NCBI GenBank assembly: GCA_002441445.1
Contig: DJWC01000117.1
Coordinates: forward strand, 1 to 14,813
Source of the DNA: Pusillimonas sp. UBA6240
Lineage (GTDB): Bacteria; Pseudomonadota; Gammaproteobacteria; Burkholderiales; Burkholderiaceae_B
Direction of reading: 5' to 3'
DNA: 14,813 bases
Part shown: positions 1-7,536 of the stretch, in pieces
How the letters are laid out: each line of letters opens with the position of its first letter
How positions within the stretch are numbered: the first letter of the stretch is position 1
Translations under genes and position numbers: made by a program
The notes under the pieces: model-generated
What the model saw: only the letters and a program-made list of their open reading frames with translations
Databases searched by the model: none
What the model was told of the DNA's origin: nothing

Positions 1-314
1 TGCTGATCAACGAGCGCATCCGCGAAGAGCTGCGCAACGGCGCCACGCCCCAGCAGGCGATCAACCTGGGCTTCGACCGCGCCTGGGCGACGATTTTCGA
101 CTCCAACCTGACCAGCCTGATCGTGGGCGTCGCCCTGCTGGCCTTCGGCACCGGCCCCATCCGCGGCTTCGCGGTGGTCCACTGCATAGGCATCCTGACG
201 TCGATGTTCTCGTCCGTCGTGGGCGTGCGCGCGCTGGTCAATCTCTGGTACGGCAGCAAGCGCCGCCTGCAAAGCATCTCGATAGGCCAGGTCTGGAAAC
301 CCGAGCAAAAATAA
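1..314 (+). CDS. secD: SecD, C-terminal end (partial at 5' side)
   Basis: This is the last ~103 codons of SecD, the large membrane subunit of the SecDF complex, which uses the proton gradient to help pull preproteins through the SecYEG channel. The reading frame is open from base 3 and ends at TAA 312-314. The visible part starts with the conserved stretch NERIREELRNGA, continues with FDRAWATIFDSNLTSLI, then a hydrophobic membrane segment (LIVGVALLAFG), a second one (HCIGILTSMFSSVVGVRALV), and a basic cytoplasmic tail. This matches the end of the RND-like membrane domain of SecD. secF follows 48 nt downstream on the same strand, the usual secDF arrangement. The start of the gene lies outside the window. 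Confidence 0.95.
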   Translation, partial: LINERIREELRNGATPQQAINLGFDRAWATIFDSNLTSLIVGVALLAFGTGPIRGFAVVHCIGILTSMFSSVVGVRALVNLWYGSKRRLQSISIGQVWKPEQK

Positions 315-362
315 ATCAGCCGCCGGATCTCCAGGCGCCCACCCCAACACAGGCATAGCATC

Positions 363-1298
363 ATGGAATTTTTTCGTATTCATCGCACCATCCCGTTCAT
401 GCGGAATGCGCTGGTGCTCAACCTGGTCAGTCTGATCACCTTTCTTGCGGCGGTGGCTTTCATCGTGCTGCGCGGGTTCCACCTGTCCATCGAATTCACC
501 GGCGGCACGGTCATGGAAGTCCATTACCAGCAGTCGGTGCAGGTGGACGACGTGCGCGATTCCCTTCAGGGCCTGGGCTATACCGACTTCCAGGTACAGA
601 ACTTCGGCACCTCGCAGGACATCATGATCCGCCTGCCCGCGCGCGACGGCCAGGATGCCGGCAAGCAAAGCGAGACGGTCATGCAGGCGCTGCAGGCCAA
701 GCACAGCGATGCCAGCCTGCGCCGCGTCGAATTCGTAGGCCCGCAAGTGGGCCAGGAACTGTTGCACAACGGCCTGATGGCGCTGCTTTTCGTGGTCTGC
801 GGCATCCTGATCTACCTGGGCTTCCGCTTTGAATGGAAGCTGGCCCTGGCCTGCGCCATCGCCAACCTGCACGACGTGGTGATCATCCTCGGCTTCTTCG
901 CCTTCTTCCAGTGGGAATTCTCGCTATCGGTGCTGGCCGGCGTGCTGGCGGTGCTGGGCTATTCGGTGAACGAATCCGTCGTGGTCATGGACCGGATCCG
1001 CGAAAACTTCCGCAAGCAACGCAAGATGTCGGTGTCGGACATCATCGACCTGTCCATCACCCAGAACATCTCGCGCACCATCATCACCCACGGCTCCACG
1101 CAGATGGTGGTGCTGTCCATGTTCTTCTTCGGCGGCCCCACGCTGCACAACTTCTCCCTGGCCCTGACCATAGGCATCTGGTTCGGCATCTATTCGTCGG
1201 TATTCGTCGCTGCCGCCATCGCAATGTGGCTGGGCGTGAAGCGCGAAGACCTGGTCAAGCCCGTCAAGAAAGACGACCCCAGCGCGGAGATCGGCTGA
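363..1298 (+). CDS. secF: SecF, protein translocase subunit
   Basis: SecF is the partner of SecD in the inner membrane. The predicted protein has 311 residues, a normal length for the family. It shows a first membrane helix at about residues 16-37, the SecF signature IEFTGGT at 43-49 (Glu where many SecF proteins have Asp), a periplasmic domain at roughly 50-135, and then a block of five membrane segments from about 138 to 290. That block contains GYSVNESVVVMDRIREN at 199-215, the conserved membrane motif of the family (GYS-N-[DE]-[ST]-VVV-DRIREN). The C-terminus is basic and cytoplasmic. The ATG at 363 fits the family N-terminus; the ribosome site in front of it is weak. It forms an operon with secD. 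Confidence 0.97.
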   Translation: MEFFRIHRTIPFMRNALVLNLVSLITFLAAVAFIVLRGFHLSIEFTGGTVMEVHYQQSVQVDDVRDSLQGLGYTDFQVQNFGTSQDIMIRLPARDGQDAGKQSETVMQALQAKHSDASLRRVEFVGPQVGQELLHNGLMALLFVVCGILIYLGFRFEWKLALACAIANLHDVVIILGFFAFFQWEFSLSVLAGVLAVLGYSVNESVVVMDRIRENFRKQRKMSVSDIIDLSITQNISRTIITHGSTQMVVLSMFFFGGPTLHNFSLALTIGIWFGIYSSVFVAAAIAMWLGVKREDLVKPVKKDDPSAEIG

Positions 1299-1321
1299 TC
1301 GGGGGCTGGCCGGCGGCGCGG

Positions 1322-1356
1322 CGGCCACGCATGCATACCCGTACGCATGCAGGCCG
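1322..1356. terminator. Stem-loop between convergent secF and the catabolic operon
   Basis: The 107-nt gap between the convergent stops of secF and the last operon gene holds a nested inverted repeat. CGGCC (1322-1326) pairs with GGCCG (1352-1356), and GCATGC (1329-1334) pairs with GCATGC (1345-1350) around a 10-nt loop. It could end transcription from both sides. There is no U-run on either strand, so a classical Rho-independent terminator is not shown and this call is tentative. Confidence 0.4.
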
Positions 1357-1405
1357 GGCGCCTTTGGGCCACGGCCTGTTTACTCGGTAACACGCCCCCC
1401 TGCCG

Positions 1406-1876
1406 TCAGGCGCCGCCAGGGTTCTCCGGGCCGCTGTTCGATTGTTCCGCATTCCCGTATAGCGGGGACGTATCCAGCGGCTCCATATCGCTCGGGTCCA
1501 CGCCTTCTTTTTCCATGACGCGGCGGGCGATCAGAAAGATTTCCGCCCCCGTCGGTATGCCGCAATACTGGCCGATATGCAGCAACAGCTCGCGCAGTTG
1601 CGTCAAAGGCACTTTGTTGGTTACCAGGGCGATGCGGAAATGGCGCTCGAATTCGATCATCTGGCCGGCCCCTGCGAGCATGGCGAGATTGATCAGGCTC
1701 AACTGCTGGCGGGACAATATGCCCCGCGCCCAGGTACCGCCCCAATTGATGTTGGTGACATACTGGAACCACGGCTCGTCGAAATTCGTCCTTGAGTTCA
1801 TCAAGGAATCCACGTGCTCGTCCCCCAGCACGGCGCGGCGCGTCTTATCGCCGATTGCGGAAAAGTATGCTTTCAA
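1406..1876 (-). CDS. Carboxymuconolactone decarboxylase (CMD) family protein
   Basis: The predicted protein has 156 residues and resembles the CMD family (PcaC-like; AhpD-type helical fold). The recognisable stretches are RRAVLGDEHVD near the N-terminus, WGGTWARGILSRQQLSLINLAML in the middle, the E-x-x-H pair in EFERHF, and LLLHIGQYCGIPTGAE near the C-terminus. It lacks the CxxC of AhpD peroxidase-type members, so a decarboxylase or lactone-type activity is more likely than peroxidase activity. The start chosen is TTG at 1876, with AGGA 7 nt upstream. A much longer open frame continues upstream, but there it only shadows the preceding gene in another frame. This is the last gene of the nine-gene operon, 43 nt after the TIM-barrel gene. 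In the beta-ketoadipate pathway PcaC decarboxylates 4-carboxymuconolactone; whether this protein does so is unknown. Confidence 0.8.
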   Translation of the reverse strand: MKAYFSAIGDKTRRAVLGDEHVDSLMNSRTNFDEPWFQYVTNINWGGTWARGILSRQQLSLINLAMLAGAGQMIEFERHFRIALVTNKVPLTQLRELLLHIGQYCGIPTGAEIFLIARRVMEKEGVDPSDMEPLDTSPLYGNAEQSNSGPENPGGA

Positions 1877-1883
1877 TTGCGTG

Positions 1884-1887
1884 TCCT
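1884..1887 (-). promoter_or_regulatory. Ribosome binding site deciding the TTG start of the CMD-family gene
   Basis: The minus strand reads AGGA followed by 7 nt and TTG. The only in-frame ATG nearby lies upstream, inside the preceding gene, and has no comparable site. The family similarity also begins just after the TTG. Confidence 0.55.
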
Positions 1888-1919
1888 GTCTTTTAATGGA
1901 TGGTATGCACCCCCCGCCG

Positions 1920-2759
1920 CTAGGCGAGGCATGCATCGCGGTAAGCGGCGATTGCAGAATAAGCGCGGCGCGCCATGATCCCTGGGTCCAGCGTCCTGTA
2001 GTAAGCGTTGAATATCTCGATGACCACGGGTCCTCGGTAGCCCAGCGCTCGCAGCGCCGCGCCGAACAGGTCCACATCCGAATTGCCTTCGCCCGGCAGC
2101 AGCCGGTAGGCCCGGCTGATATCGATGGGGGCGAGCCCTTCGGTAGCGGCATGATCGGATACTTCGACAAGGAATACCGGCACATCCGGCCCCAGCCCGC
2201 TCATCTGCGCTACGCCGCCCTGCTCCATGGATACATGGAAGCTGTCCAGCTGCAATCCGATAGCGGGATGCCGCAAACGTGCAAGCAAAGGAATGGCGCG
2301 CGCCAATGTGCCCGTATGGCGGGCCCATGCGACGGGCTCGTAGGCGACCTTGACGCCCCGTTCCAGGGCGAGGTCGCCCAGGTCTCCGAGGTCGTCGACC
2401 AGGCGCTGCGCCTCGCCCAAGGCTTCGGCTCCGGTATGCGAGGCCAGGACCAGCAGCGGGATCTGCAAGGCGGCGCACATATCCAGGTAAGTGATGGCGA
2501 AGCGGCGCTTCAAGAGCCGCTGCTCCGGCGGGCAGCCTTCGAAGTTGCGCAAAGCCTGCAGGGCGATGGGCGCGACCCCATGATCGGCCATCGCCTTGAT
2601 GGCCACGTCGGGACCTTCCGGGTGCTCGAACAAATCGCCCATCCATACTTCGGTTGCGTGAAATCCGGCTTCGGACATGGCTTTCATCTTGGTCCGGAAA
2701 TCGCCGCCATAGGTCGCCGTGGTGGCCGCCAGACTGATCGCACTGCTGTCTTTAGTCAT
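1920..2759 (-). CDS. Xylose-isomerase-like TIM-barrel protein (sugar phosphate isomerase/epimerase family)
   Basis: The predicted protein has 279 residues and belongs to the AP-endonuclease-2 / xylose-isomerase-like TIM-barrel superfamily. That superfamily includes IolE/IolI, hydroxypyruvate isomerase and 3-dehydroshikimate dehydratase (QuiC/AsbF type). The likely divalent-metal ligands are visible: E141 in VAYEPVAW, D172 and H175 in LDSFH, E199 in LVEVSD, and E248 in VIEIFNAYYR. The AYEP, LDSFH, LLPGEG and GPVVIEIFN blocks are most reminiscent of the 3-dehydroshikimate dehydratase branch. That is from memory of the family, so only a general isomerase/dehydratase call is safe. The ATG overlaps the stop of the upstream reductase gene (ATGA, 2756-2759), which suggests translational coupling. 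It probably acts on a hydroxylated or keto intermediate of the pathway encoded by the operon. Confidence 0.85.
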   Translation of the reverse strand: MTKDSSAISLAATTATYGGDFRTKMKAMSEAGFHATEVWMGDLFEHPEGPDVAIKAMADHGVAPIALQALRNFEGCPPEQRLLKRRFAITYLDMCAALQIPLLVLASHTGAEALGEAQRLVDDLGDLGDLALERGVKVAYEPVAWARHTGTLARAIPLLARLRHPAIGLQLDSFHVSMEQGGVAQMSGLGPDVPVFLVEVSDHAATEGLAPIDISRAYRLLPGEGNSDVDLFGAALRALGYRGPVVIEIFNAYYRTLDPGIMARRAYSAIAAYRDACLA

Positions 2760-3808
2760 GGGATGATGCGCAATTCACGATAGTTGTCCAATATACGAAA
2801 GATCATGGCAAGCGTGTCTATTCGTTGGGTGAAGCCATGCTGCGCCAGTTTGTCGGTCGACATCACCTGATCCCAGGCCAGCCCCAAAGAAGCCTGCACG
2901 AAAGGCCAGGACACCAAGCTTTCATATGCATGGGGCGCCAGGCCATGCCGCCTCGCCATGCTGTGCCAGACGCCCTTCATGCCGGCCATCTCTTCGGAAA
3001 AGCCGTCGATGCCCGGCGCGCCGGTTTCAACGCCGAAATAAGCCCCCAGCTTGGGCCATACTTGCTCCCACGAAAAGACATCGCCGTTGGCCACATTGAA
3101 ATCCTGGTTGGCCGCCGCGGGGCTGGTCGCGGCCCAATGCATGGCGTCGGCGAGCAGGCCCGCATCCGTATAAGTCAGCTGGGCGGAAAACGCCTGTGCG
3201 GAACCGGGATACCTTAAAGGCTGCCCGGTTTCCTTCATCAGCGCGCCCAGCATGCCGATGCCCAGCATCAAATTGCTGGGGCTGCCCACGCTGACGCCGC
3301 TGACGCAATGCGGGCGCAATGTGGAGAACGTCCAGCGCTGGCCACGCTGCCGCTTTTCCACCGCATCGCGCTGGGCATAATAAAAAGTCTGGACGCCGGC
3401 CGGACGCGGGCCCGATTCACGCGCGGGAATGGCGAAGGGATGTTGATGGCTGCCGTACCACTTCAGGCCATGCATGATTTGCACATGCGCGAGATCGGGA
3501 GCGCCTTCCAGGGCATCGAGCAGATTGAGCAGCATCCGCTCATTCTCTTTGATGGGGATGGCGTACCCCGCATTCAGGACGCGAGCGAGATGGAATACAT
3601 GGCTGACATCCGCCAGCTCCGCGCGCACGCCCCGGCAGGCTGTCGGATCCAACAAATCACACGTCACAAAGCCATCGAGCGAGCAAGCAGCCAGGTCGGC
3701 GGGGCGATGCCGGCCCATGCCTATGCAGCGCCAGCCCGACCGCTTCAGCTTTCTTGCTATATAGGCGCCGACCAGCCCGGTGGCGCCGACGATGAGTGCA
3801 ACTGGCAT
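2756..3808 (-). CDS. PRISE-like NAD(P)-dependent short-chain reductase/epimerase
   Basis: The predicted protein has 350 residues with an extended-SDR Rossmann fold. The nucleotide site VGATGLVGAYIA lies at residues 7-18. The rest follows the pattern of the progesterone-5beta-reductase/iridoid-synthase-like (PRISE) group. There is a Lys in HGLKWYG (K116) and a Tyr in TFYYAQRD (Y143/Y144), in place of the classical YxxxK. LRPHCVSGVS and the downstream block FNVANGDVFSWEQVWPKLGAYFG also match the group's layout. Such enzymes reduce the double bond of activated enones with NADPH. An upstream in-frame ATG at 3853 would overlap the Bug gene. ATG 3808 follows the Bug stop by 2 nt and puts the Rossmann motif at the usual place, so it is preferred. 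The 3' end overlaps the TIM-barrel gene by ATGA. Substrate unknown. Confidence 0.82.
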   Translation of the reverse strand: MPVALIVGATGLVGAYIARKLKRSGWRCIGMGRHRPADLAACSLDGFVTCDLLDPTACRGVRAELADVSHVFHLARVLNAGYAIPIKENERMLLNLLDALEGAPDLAHVQIMHGLKWYGSHQHPFAIPARESGPRPAGVQTFYYAQRDAVEKRQRGQRWTFSTLRPHCVSGVSVGSPSNLMLGIGMLGALMKETGQPLRYPGSAQAFSAQLTYTDAGLLADAMHWAATSPAAANQDFNVANGDVFSWEQVWPKLGAYFGVETGAPGIDGFSEEMAGMKGVWHSMARRHGLAPHAYESLVSWPFVQASLGLAWDQVMSTDKLAQHGFTQRIDTLAMIFRILDNYRELRIIP

Positions 3809-3810
3809 GA

Positions 3811-4791
3811 TTACTCTAGCGTTACGCCGGCTTCCCGGGCCACTTTCGCCCATTTCCTGGTCTCAGCCGCCACGAACTCCGTGAATTCCTTGTTGCTGGA
3901 GCCTACGGCATTGGTGCCCAGCTCCTGAAGACGCTGTTTGATGTCGGGCTCGTGCATGATCTTCTGGGTAGCGGCGGACAGTTGCTCGACGATTTCAGGC
4001 GGCGTCTTGGCGGGCGCGAACAGGCCTTGCCACGAAACGATTTCGTAGCCCGGCAGGGAAGCATCCACCGTCGGTATGCCGGGCTCCAGCGGCCAGGGCT
4101 GCTTGCTGGTCACCGCGATGGCCCTGAGCTTGCCCGCCTTGGCCTGCGCCAGCGCGGTCGGCATATTATCGAAGGCGAGCTGAACCTGGCCTGAAATCAA
4201 ATCCGTCATCATCGGCGCGCTGCCCTTGTAAGGCACGTGCACCATGTCGACGTCCGTCATCTGCTTGAACAGCTCCGCCGCAAGATGGGTGGACGTTCCC
4301 ACGCCCGTGGAGCCATAGCTAACCTTGCCGGGATTGTCCTTGATCCATTTGATGAGCTCAGGCACGGTCTTGGCGGGCACGCTGGGGTGCACGACCAGCA
4401 GGTTGGGGCCTTGGGCGACCAGCGATATCGGCTTGAAGTCCTTGATGTTGTCGTAGCGCAGCGATTTGTATACGGACGGATTGATGGCATGGGAACTGAC
4501 TGTGCCCATGATGATGGTGTAGCCGTCCGCCTTGGCGTTCGCCACCGACTCCGCGCCTATGGCGCCGCCCGCACCCGGCTTGTTTTCGACGATGAAGGGC
4601 TGGCCGAGATCTTCGGAAAGCCGCTTGCCCAGCAGCCGTGCCGCTATGTCGGTGACCCCGCCCGCGGACAGGGGCACGACGATGGTCACGGGGCGCTCCG
4701 GATACTTGGCCTGCGCGCCGGCGCCGGCCAGCAGCATGCCGCCGACCGCGGCGGCCGCCGCCAATTTGCGTAGTTGGGAATATATTTTCAT
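3811..4791 (-). CDS. Bug-family periplasmic solute-binding protein (TctC-like)
   Basis: The predicted protein has 326 residues, a normal length for the Bordetella uptake gene (Bug) family, which binds carboxylates and related small molecules in the periplasm. The first ~28 residues form a signal peptide: a basic start, then LAAAAAVGGMLLAGAGAQA, with likely cleavage before KYPERPV. Family marks include YPERPVTIVVPLSAGGVTD, the GQPFIVENKPGAGG-A block, the MTDVDMVHVPYKGSAPMMTDL region, and LAFDNMPTAL. ATG 4791 is chosen because AAAGGAG lies 7 nt upstream; an ATG at 4815 has no such site. No TctA/TctB-like membrane subunits are present here. The protein may therefore feed a transporter encoded elsewhere, or act as a sensor. 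Its place inside the operon suggests that it binds the pathway substrate. Confidence 0.93.
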   Translation of the reverse strand: MKIYSQLRKLAAAAAVGGMLLAGAGAQAKYPERPVTIVVPLSAGGVTDIAARLLGKRLSEDLGQPFIVENKPGAGGAIGAESVANAKADGYTIIMGTVSSHAINPSVYKSLRYDNIKDFKPISLVAQGPNLLVVHPSVPAKTVPELIKWIKDNPGKVSYGSTGVGTSTHLAAELFKQMTDVDMVHVPYKGSAPMMTDLISGQVQLAFDNMPTALAQAKAGKLRAIAVTSKQPWPLEPGIPTVDASLPGYEIVSWQGLFAPAKTPPEIVEQLSAATQKIMHEPDIKQRLQELGTNAVGSSNKEFTEFVAAETRKWAKVAREAGVTLE

Positions 4792-4826
4792 GTTGAGTCT
4801 CCTTTGGGTCTGCATGGTCCGGATGT

Positions 4827-6608
4827 CTAGCGCTGCCAGGGATCCGGGTCGTAATTGGGCGCGGGCCCCTGTATGGGCGTCATGTCCCAGGATGCCGCCG
4901 TCAATCTGCCGGCGTCGGCGGATACCTGCACATCCAGCACGGTAGGCTTGCCGCTGCGTATCGCCGCTTCCATGGCCGCCGGCAGATCCGCGGCCCGCTC
5001 GACACGCCGGCCTTGGGCGCCCATCGATATAGCCAGCGCCGCGAAATCCACCGATTGCAGCTCGCCGCTTTTTTCATTACGGAAGCGGGTCTTGAATTCG
5101 CGCCCAAGGAAGCCCTTCTGCAAGTCGCGTATGGATACATAGCCGCAGTTGTTCCACACCACCCAGACAATGGGCAGCTGGTACTCCACCGCCGTGGCGA
5201 TCGCGCTGGCGTGCATCAACATGCCGCCATCGCCCACCACCGCAATGGTCGGGCTTTCGGGCCGGGCAAGCTGGGCGCCGATCGCGCCGCCCACGCCAAA
5301 ACCCATGGTGGCCGAACCGCCCGATTGCAGGAAGCATCCCCCTTGCCGTATCGGCCATTGCTGCACCATCCAGCTATGATGCGCGCCGATATCCGACAGC
5401 ACCACGGCATCATCGGGAATCGCTTTTGCCAGGCCCGCCACCACATGGGCGGGATGCATGGGCGTGTTGTCGTCCTCCGCAACCTTGATGTCGTTTTCCC
5501 AGTTGCGCCGCCAGGTTAGCGCCGTCTCCAGCCATGCGCCGCGGCGCGCCGGGTCGAGGTTCTTCCGCGCCCGTGCCAATCTGGTCAGCTGCCTTAGCAA
5601 AGCTTTTGCTTCGGCCACCAGGCCCAGCTCCGCGGGATAGTTGTGTCCGATCTGATTTGGATCGATGTCCGCATGGATGAGTCGAGTGGGCGGCACGCTG
5701 TGCGTGATGCCTTCCCGCCAGCTGCTCGTGCTGCGGTCGCCGAATCGCGTGCCTATGGCCAGGATGACATCGCTGGCCCGGGCGGCGCGGTTTGCCGCAT
5801 ACACGCCGTCGCGCCCCGTCGGCCCCAGGTATAGCGGTTCGCTTTCGGGCAGCAGGCCCTTGCCTTGCGGCGTGGTCGCCACCGGCACCCGCAGCAGCGC
5901 CGCGAATTCCGCAAGTTCGGCCGAGCACTGCGACTGCAGCGCGCCATTGCCGCACAGGATCAGCGGGCGCTCGCCGCTCAGCAGCAGGGTCAAGGCGCGG
6001 TCGGCCGTTTCATCGTCGGCGGTGAATTCCGGCACGACTTCCGAACGCCAGCGTTCGCCGGTTTCCAGGGCTTGCGCGCTGGTTTCCGAAAAGACATTGA
6101 AGGGCACATCCAGATGCACTGGGCCCGGACGCCCGTTGAGCATGGTGGAATAAGCATGCCGGATCATGTGAGGCAGCATTTCGGCGCGGGTGGCCTGGTA
6201 GCTGCGCTTGACATACGGCCGCATCGCCGAAGGGAAGTCGGCCTGATAATATCGGCCCAGTTCCTGGAAGGGCCCGCGATTGAACTGCTGCGTGGGCACA
6301 TTGCCCGTCACCACGAACATGGCGGACGAGTCGAAAAAGGCATTGGCGACCGCCATCTGTATATTGATGCTGCCCGGCCCGCAGGATGTAAAAGTAGCGC
6401 ATGGCTGCCGCGTGATGCGGTAGTAGGCATCGGCGGCGAAGCCTGCGATCTGCTCGTTATGCACCGACACCGTGCCCACGCGGTCCTGCCTGTCCAGCGC
6501 GGCATCCATGAAGCCGACGATGCCATGCCCGCACAGGCCAAAAAAATAAGGCACTTTCCGGTCGATCAATTGCTCGACTATGATTTCCCCACCAGTCAAT
6601 TCTTTCAT
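4827..6608 (-). CDS. Thiamine-diphosphate-dependent enzyme, acetolactate-synthase/1,2-dione-hydrolase-like
   Basis: The predicted protein has 593 residues and three domains in the usual order: N-terminal Pyr domain (about 1-170), central domain (about 190-345), and C-terminal ThDP/Mg-binding domain (about 385-560). The cofactor motif runs from GDG at 459-461 to NN at 486-487. The activating Glu is E52 in VHNEQIAGFAAD. This argues against glyoxylate carboligase, which has Val there. At the usual 'PGG' site of acetolactate synthase this protein reads GLCGHGIVGF, with H28. His at this place is known to me from the ring-opening hydrolases cyclohexane-1,2-dione hydrolase and IolD. It may thus open a cyclic 1,2-dione or decarboxylate a 2-oxo acid to an aldehyde. 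ATG 6608, with AGAGG 5 nt upstream, is preferred over the GTG just before it. It lies 13 nt after the ligase alpha gene. Confidence 0.88.
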   Translation of the reverse strand: MKELTGGEIIVEQLIDRKVPYFFGLCGHGIVGFMDAALDRQDRVGTVSVHNEQIAGFAADAYYRITRQPCATFTSCGPGSINIQMAVANAFFDSSAMFVVTGNVPTQQFNRGPFQELGRYYQADFPSAMRPYVKRSYQATRAEMLPHMIRHAYSTMLNGRPGPVHLDVPFNVFSETSAQALETGERWRSEVVPEFTADDETADRALTLLLSGERPLILCGNGALQSQCSAELAEFAALLRVPVATTPQGKGLLPESEPLYLGPTGRDGVYAANRAARASDVILAIGTRFGDRSTSSWREGITHSVPPTRLIHADIDPNQIGHNYPAELGLVAEAKALLRQLTRLARARKNLDPARRGAWLETALTWRRNWENDIKVAEDDNTPMHPAHVVAGLAKAIPDDAVVLSDIGAHHSWMVQQWPIRQGGCFLQSGGSATMGFGVGGAIGAQLARPESPTIAVVGDGGMLMHASAIATAVEYQLPIVWVVWNNCGYVSIRDLQKGFLGREFKTRFRNEKSGELQSVDFAALAISMGAQGRRVERAADLPAAMEAAIRSGKPTVLDVQVSADAGRLTAASWDMTPIQGPAPNYDPDPWQR

Positions 6609-6621
6609 CACAACCTCTGTT

Positions 6622-7536
6622 TCATGATTCCGTTGACGACAGTCCGCCCCGTGGCGCGGCTTCTACGCGCAGCAGCCCCGGAAGGCTTTTTGTCAGATCG
6701 CCGATAGAGCGATACACATGCACACCGGCCGCCTCCAGGGCCCGGGTCTTGGACGCCATGGAGCCCGTATCGCCCATGACGAGCGCTCCCGCATGGCCCA
6801 TGCTGACGCCTTCCTTGGCTTCCCTGCCCGCGATCAAGGCGAATACCGGAATGTCCGGCGCCGCCGCTGACAGGCGCTCGGCAAAGGCCTCTTCTTCATC
6901 GCCGCCGACTTCTCCTATCAGCAGCAGGCCCCTGGTCCCCGGCATGGCCGCCAGGGGCTGGGCCAGGTCGGCGAACCGCGTCCCCTTGACCGGATCGCCG
7001 CCCACCCCCACCCAGGCGCTTTGCCCCACTCCGGCCATGCGCAGCCTGTAGCACACCTCGTAAGACAGCGTTCCGCTTTTGGACATGACCGCCAGCGGTC
7101 CCGGAGCGATGGCCACATCGGGCAGGAAACCCAGCTTGATCTTTCCGGGCAGCACCAGCCCCGGCGTCGACGGGCCGATCCAGATGGCGCCGGCTTCCTT
7201 GACGATGCGCGATATCTTCAGCGCGTCGTGCACAGGAATGCCTTCGGCGATGGTGACGATCAGCCGTATGCCCGCCTCCACTGCTTCTTGCACCGCCGGC
7301 AATACTTTCAGCGGCGGCACCATCGCCACCGACGCCACGATGCGGTGATCCCGCAGCGCGTCGCCGCAGGAGGCATACACGGGGATGCCGTCCTGTTCGG
7401 TGTCCGTGCCCCGGTACGACACGCCGGCGACGATGTTGGTGCCATATTTGCGCATCAGGCCGGTATGGAAGCGGCCCATCCGCCCCGTGATTCCTTGAAT
7501 CAATACCGGCGTATGCTGATCCAGCGTATGCAGCAT
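6622..7536 (-). CDS. Succinyl-CoA-synthetase-like acid-CoA ligase, alpha subunit
   Basis: The predicted protein has 304 residues, similar in size to SucD. It shows the CoA-binding start VLIQGITGRMGRFHT (11-25), TIAEGIPVHD, MSKSGTLSYEV (151-161) and GVGGDPVKGT. The active-site His, which carries the phosphate, is H248 in SMGHAGA. Two positions differ from ordinary SucD as I know it: GPNCPG is GPSTPG here (121-126), and the VTPGKGG block reads VSYRGT. With the beta subunit it should couple ATP or GTP hydrolysis to CoA thioester formation of a carboxylic acid, probably not succinate. Its ATG shares one base with the TGA of the beta gene (TGATG at 7534-7538), so the two are co-translated. The product acid may come from the aldehyde dehydrogenase of the same operon. 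Confidence 0.88.
   Translation of the reverse strand: MLHTLDQHTPVLIQGITGRMGRFHTGLMRKYGTNIVAGVSYRGTDTEQDGIPVYASCGDALRDHRIVASVAMVPPLKVLPAVQEAVEAGIRLIVTIAEGIPVHDALKISRIVKEAGAIWIGPSTPGLVLPGKIKLGFLPDVAIAPGPLAVMSKSGTLSYEVCYRLRMAGVGQSAWVGVGGDPVKGTRFADLAQPLAAMPGTRGLLLIGEVGGDEEEAFAERLSAAAPDIPVFALIAGREAKEGVSMGHAGALVMGDTGSMASKTRALEAAGVHVYRSIGDLTKSLPGLLRVEAAPRGGLSSTES

Noticed and set aside
1877..2185. Upstream extension of the CMD-family open frame
   Set aside because: It overlaps the TIM-barrel gene in another frame, shows no family similarity, and the TTG at 1876 has its own ribosome site.
1347..2783. Long + strand open frame (478 codons) opposite the CMD and TIM-barrel genes
   Set aside because: The predicted protein has no recognisable domain, and both genes on the other strand show clear family motifs. 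It is a GC-rich antisense shadow.
4827..6608. Sulfoacetaldehyde acetyltransferase (Xsc) or a sulfonate route linked to sorAB
   Set aside because: A ThDP enzyme, a SucCD-like ligase and a sulfite dehydrogenase nearby made this tempting. The ThDP protein does not resemble Xsc in its N-terminal or cofactor regions, and no phosphotransacetylase or sulfonate transporter is present.
1920..6608. Glyoxylate carboligase plus hydroxypyruvate isomerase pair (glycerate pathway)
   Set aside because: The ThDP enzyme has Glu at the site where glyoxylate carboligase has Val, and no tartronate semialdehyde reductase gene of the beta-hydroxyacid dehydrogenase type is present.
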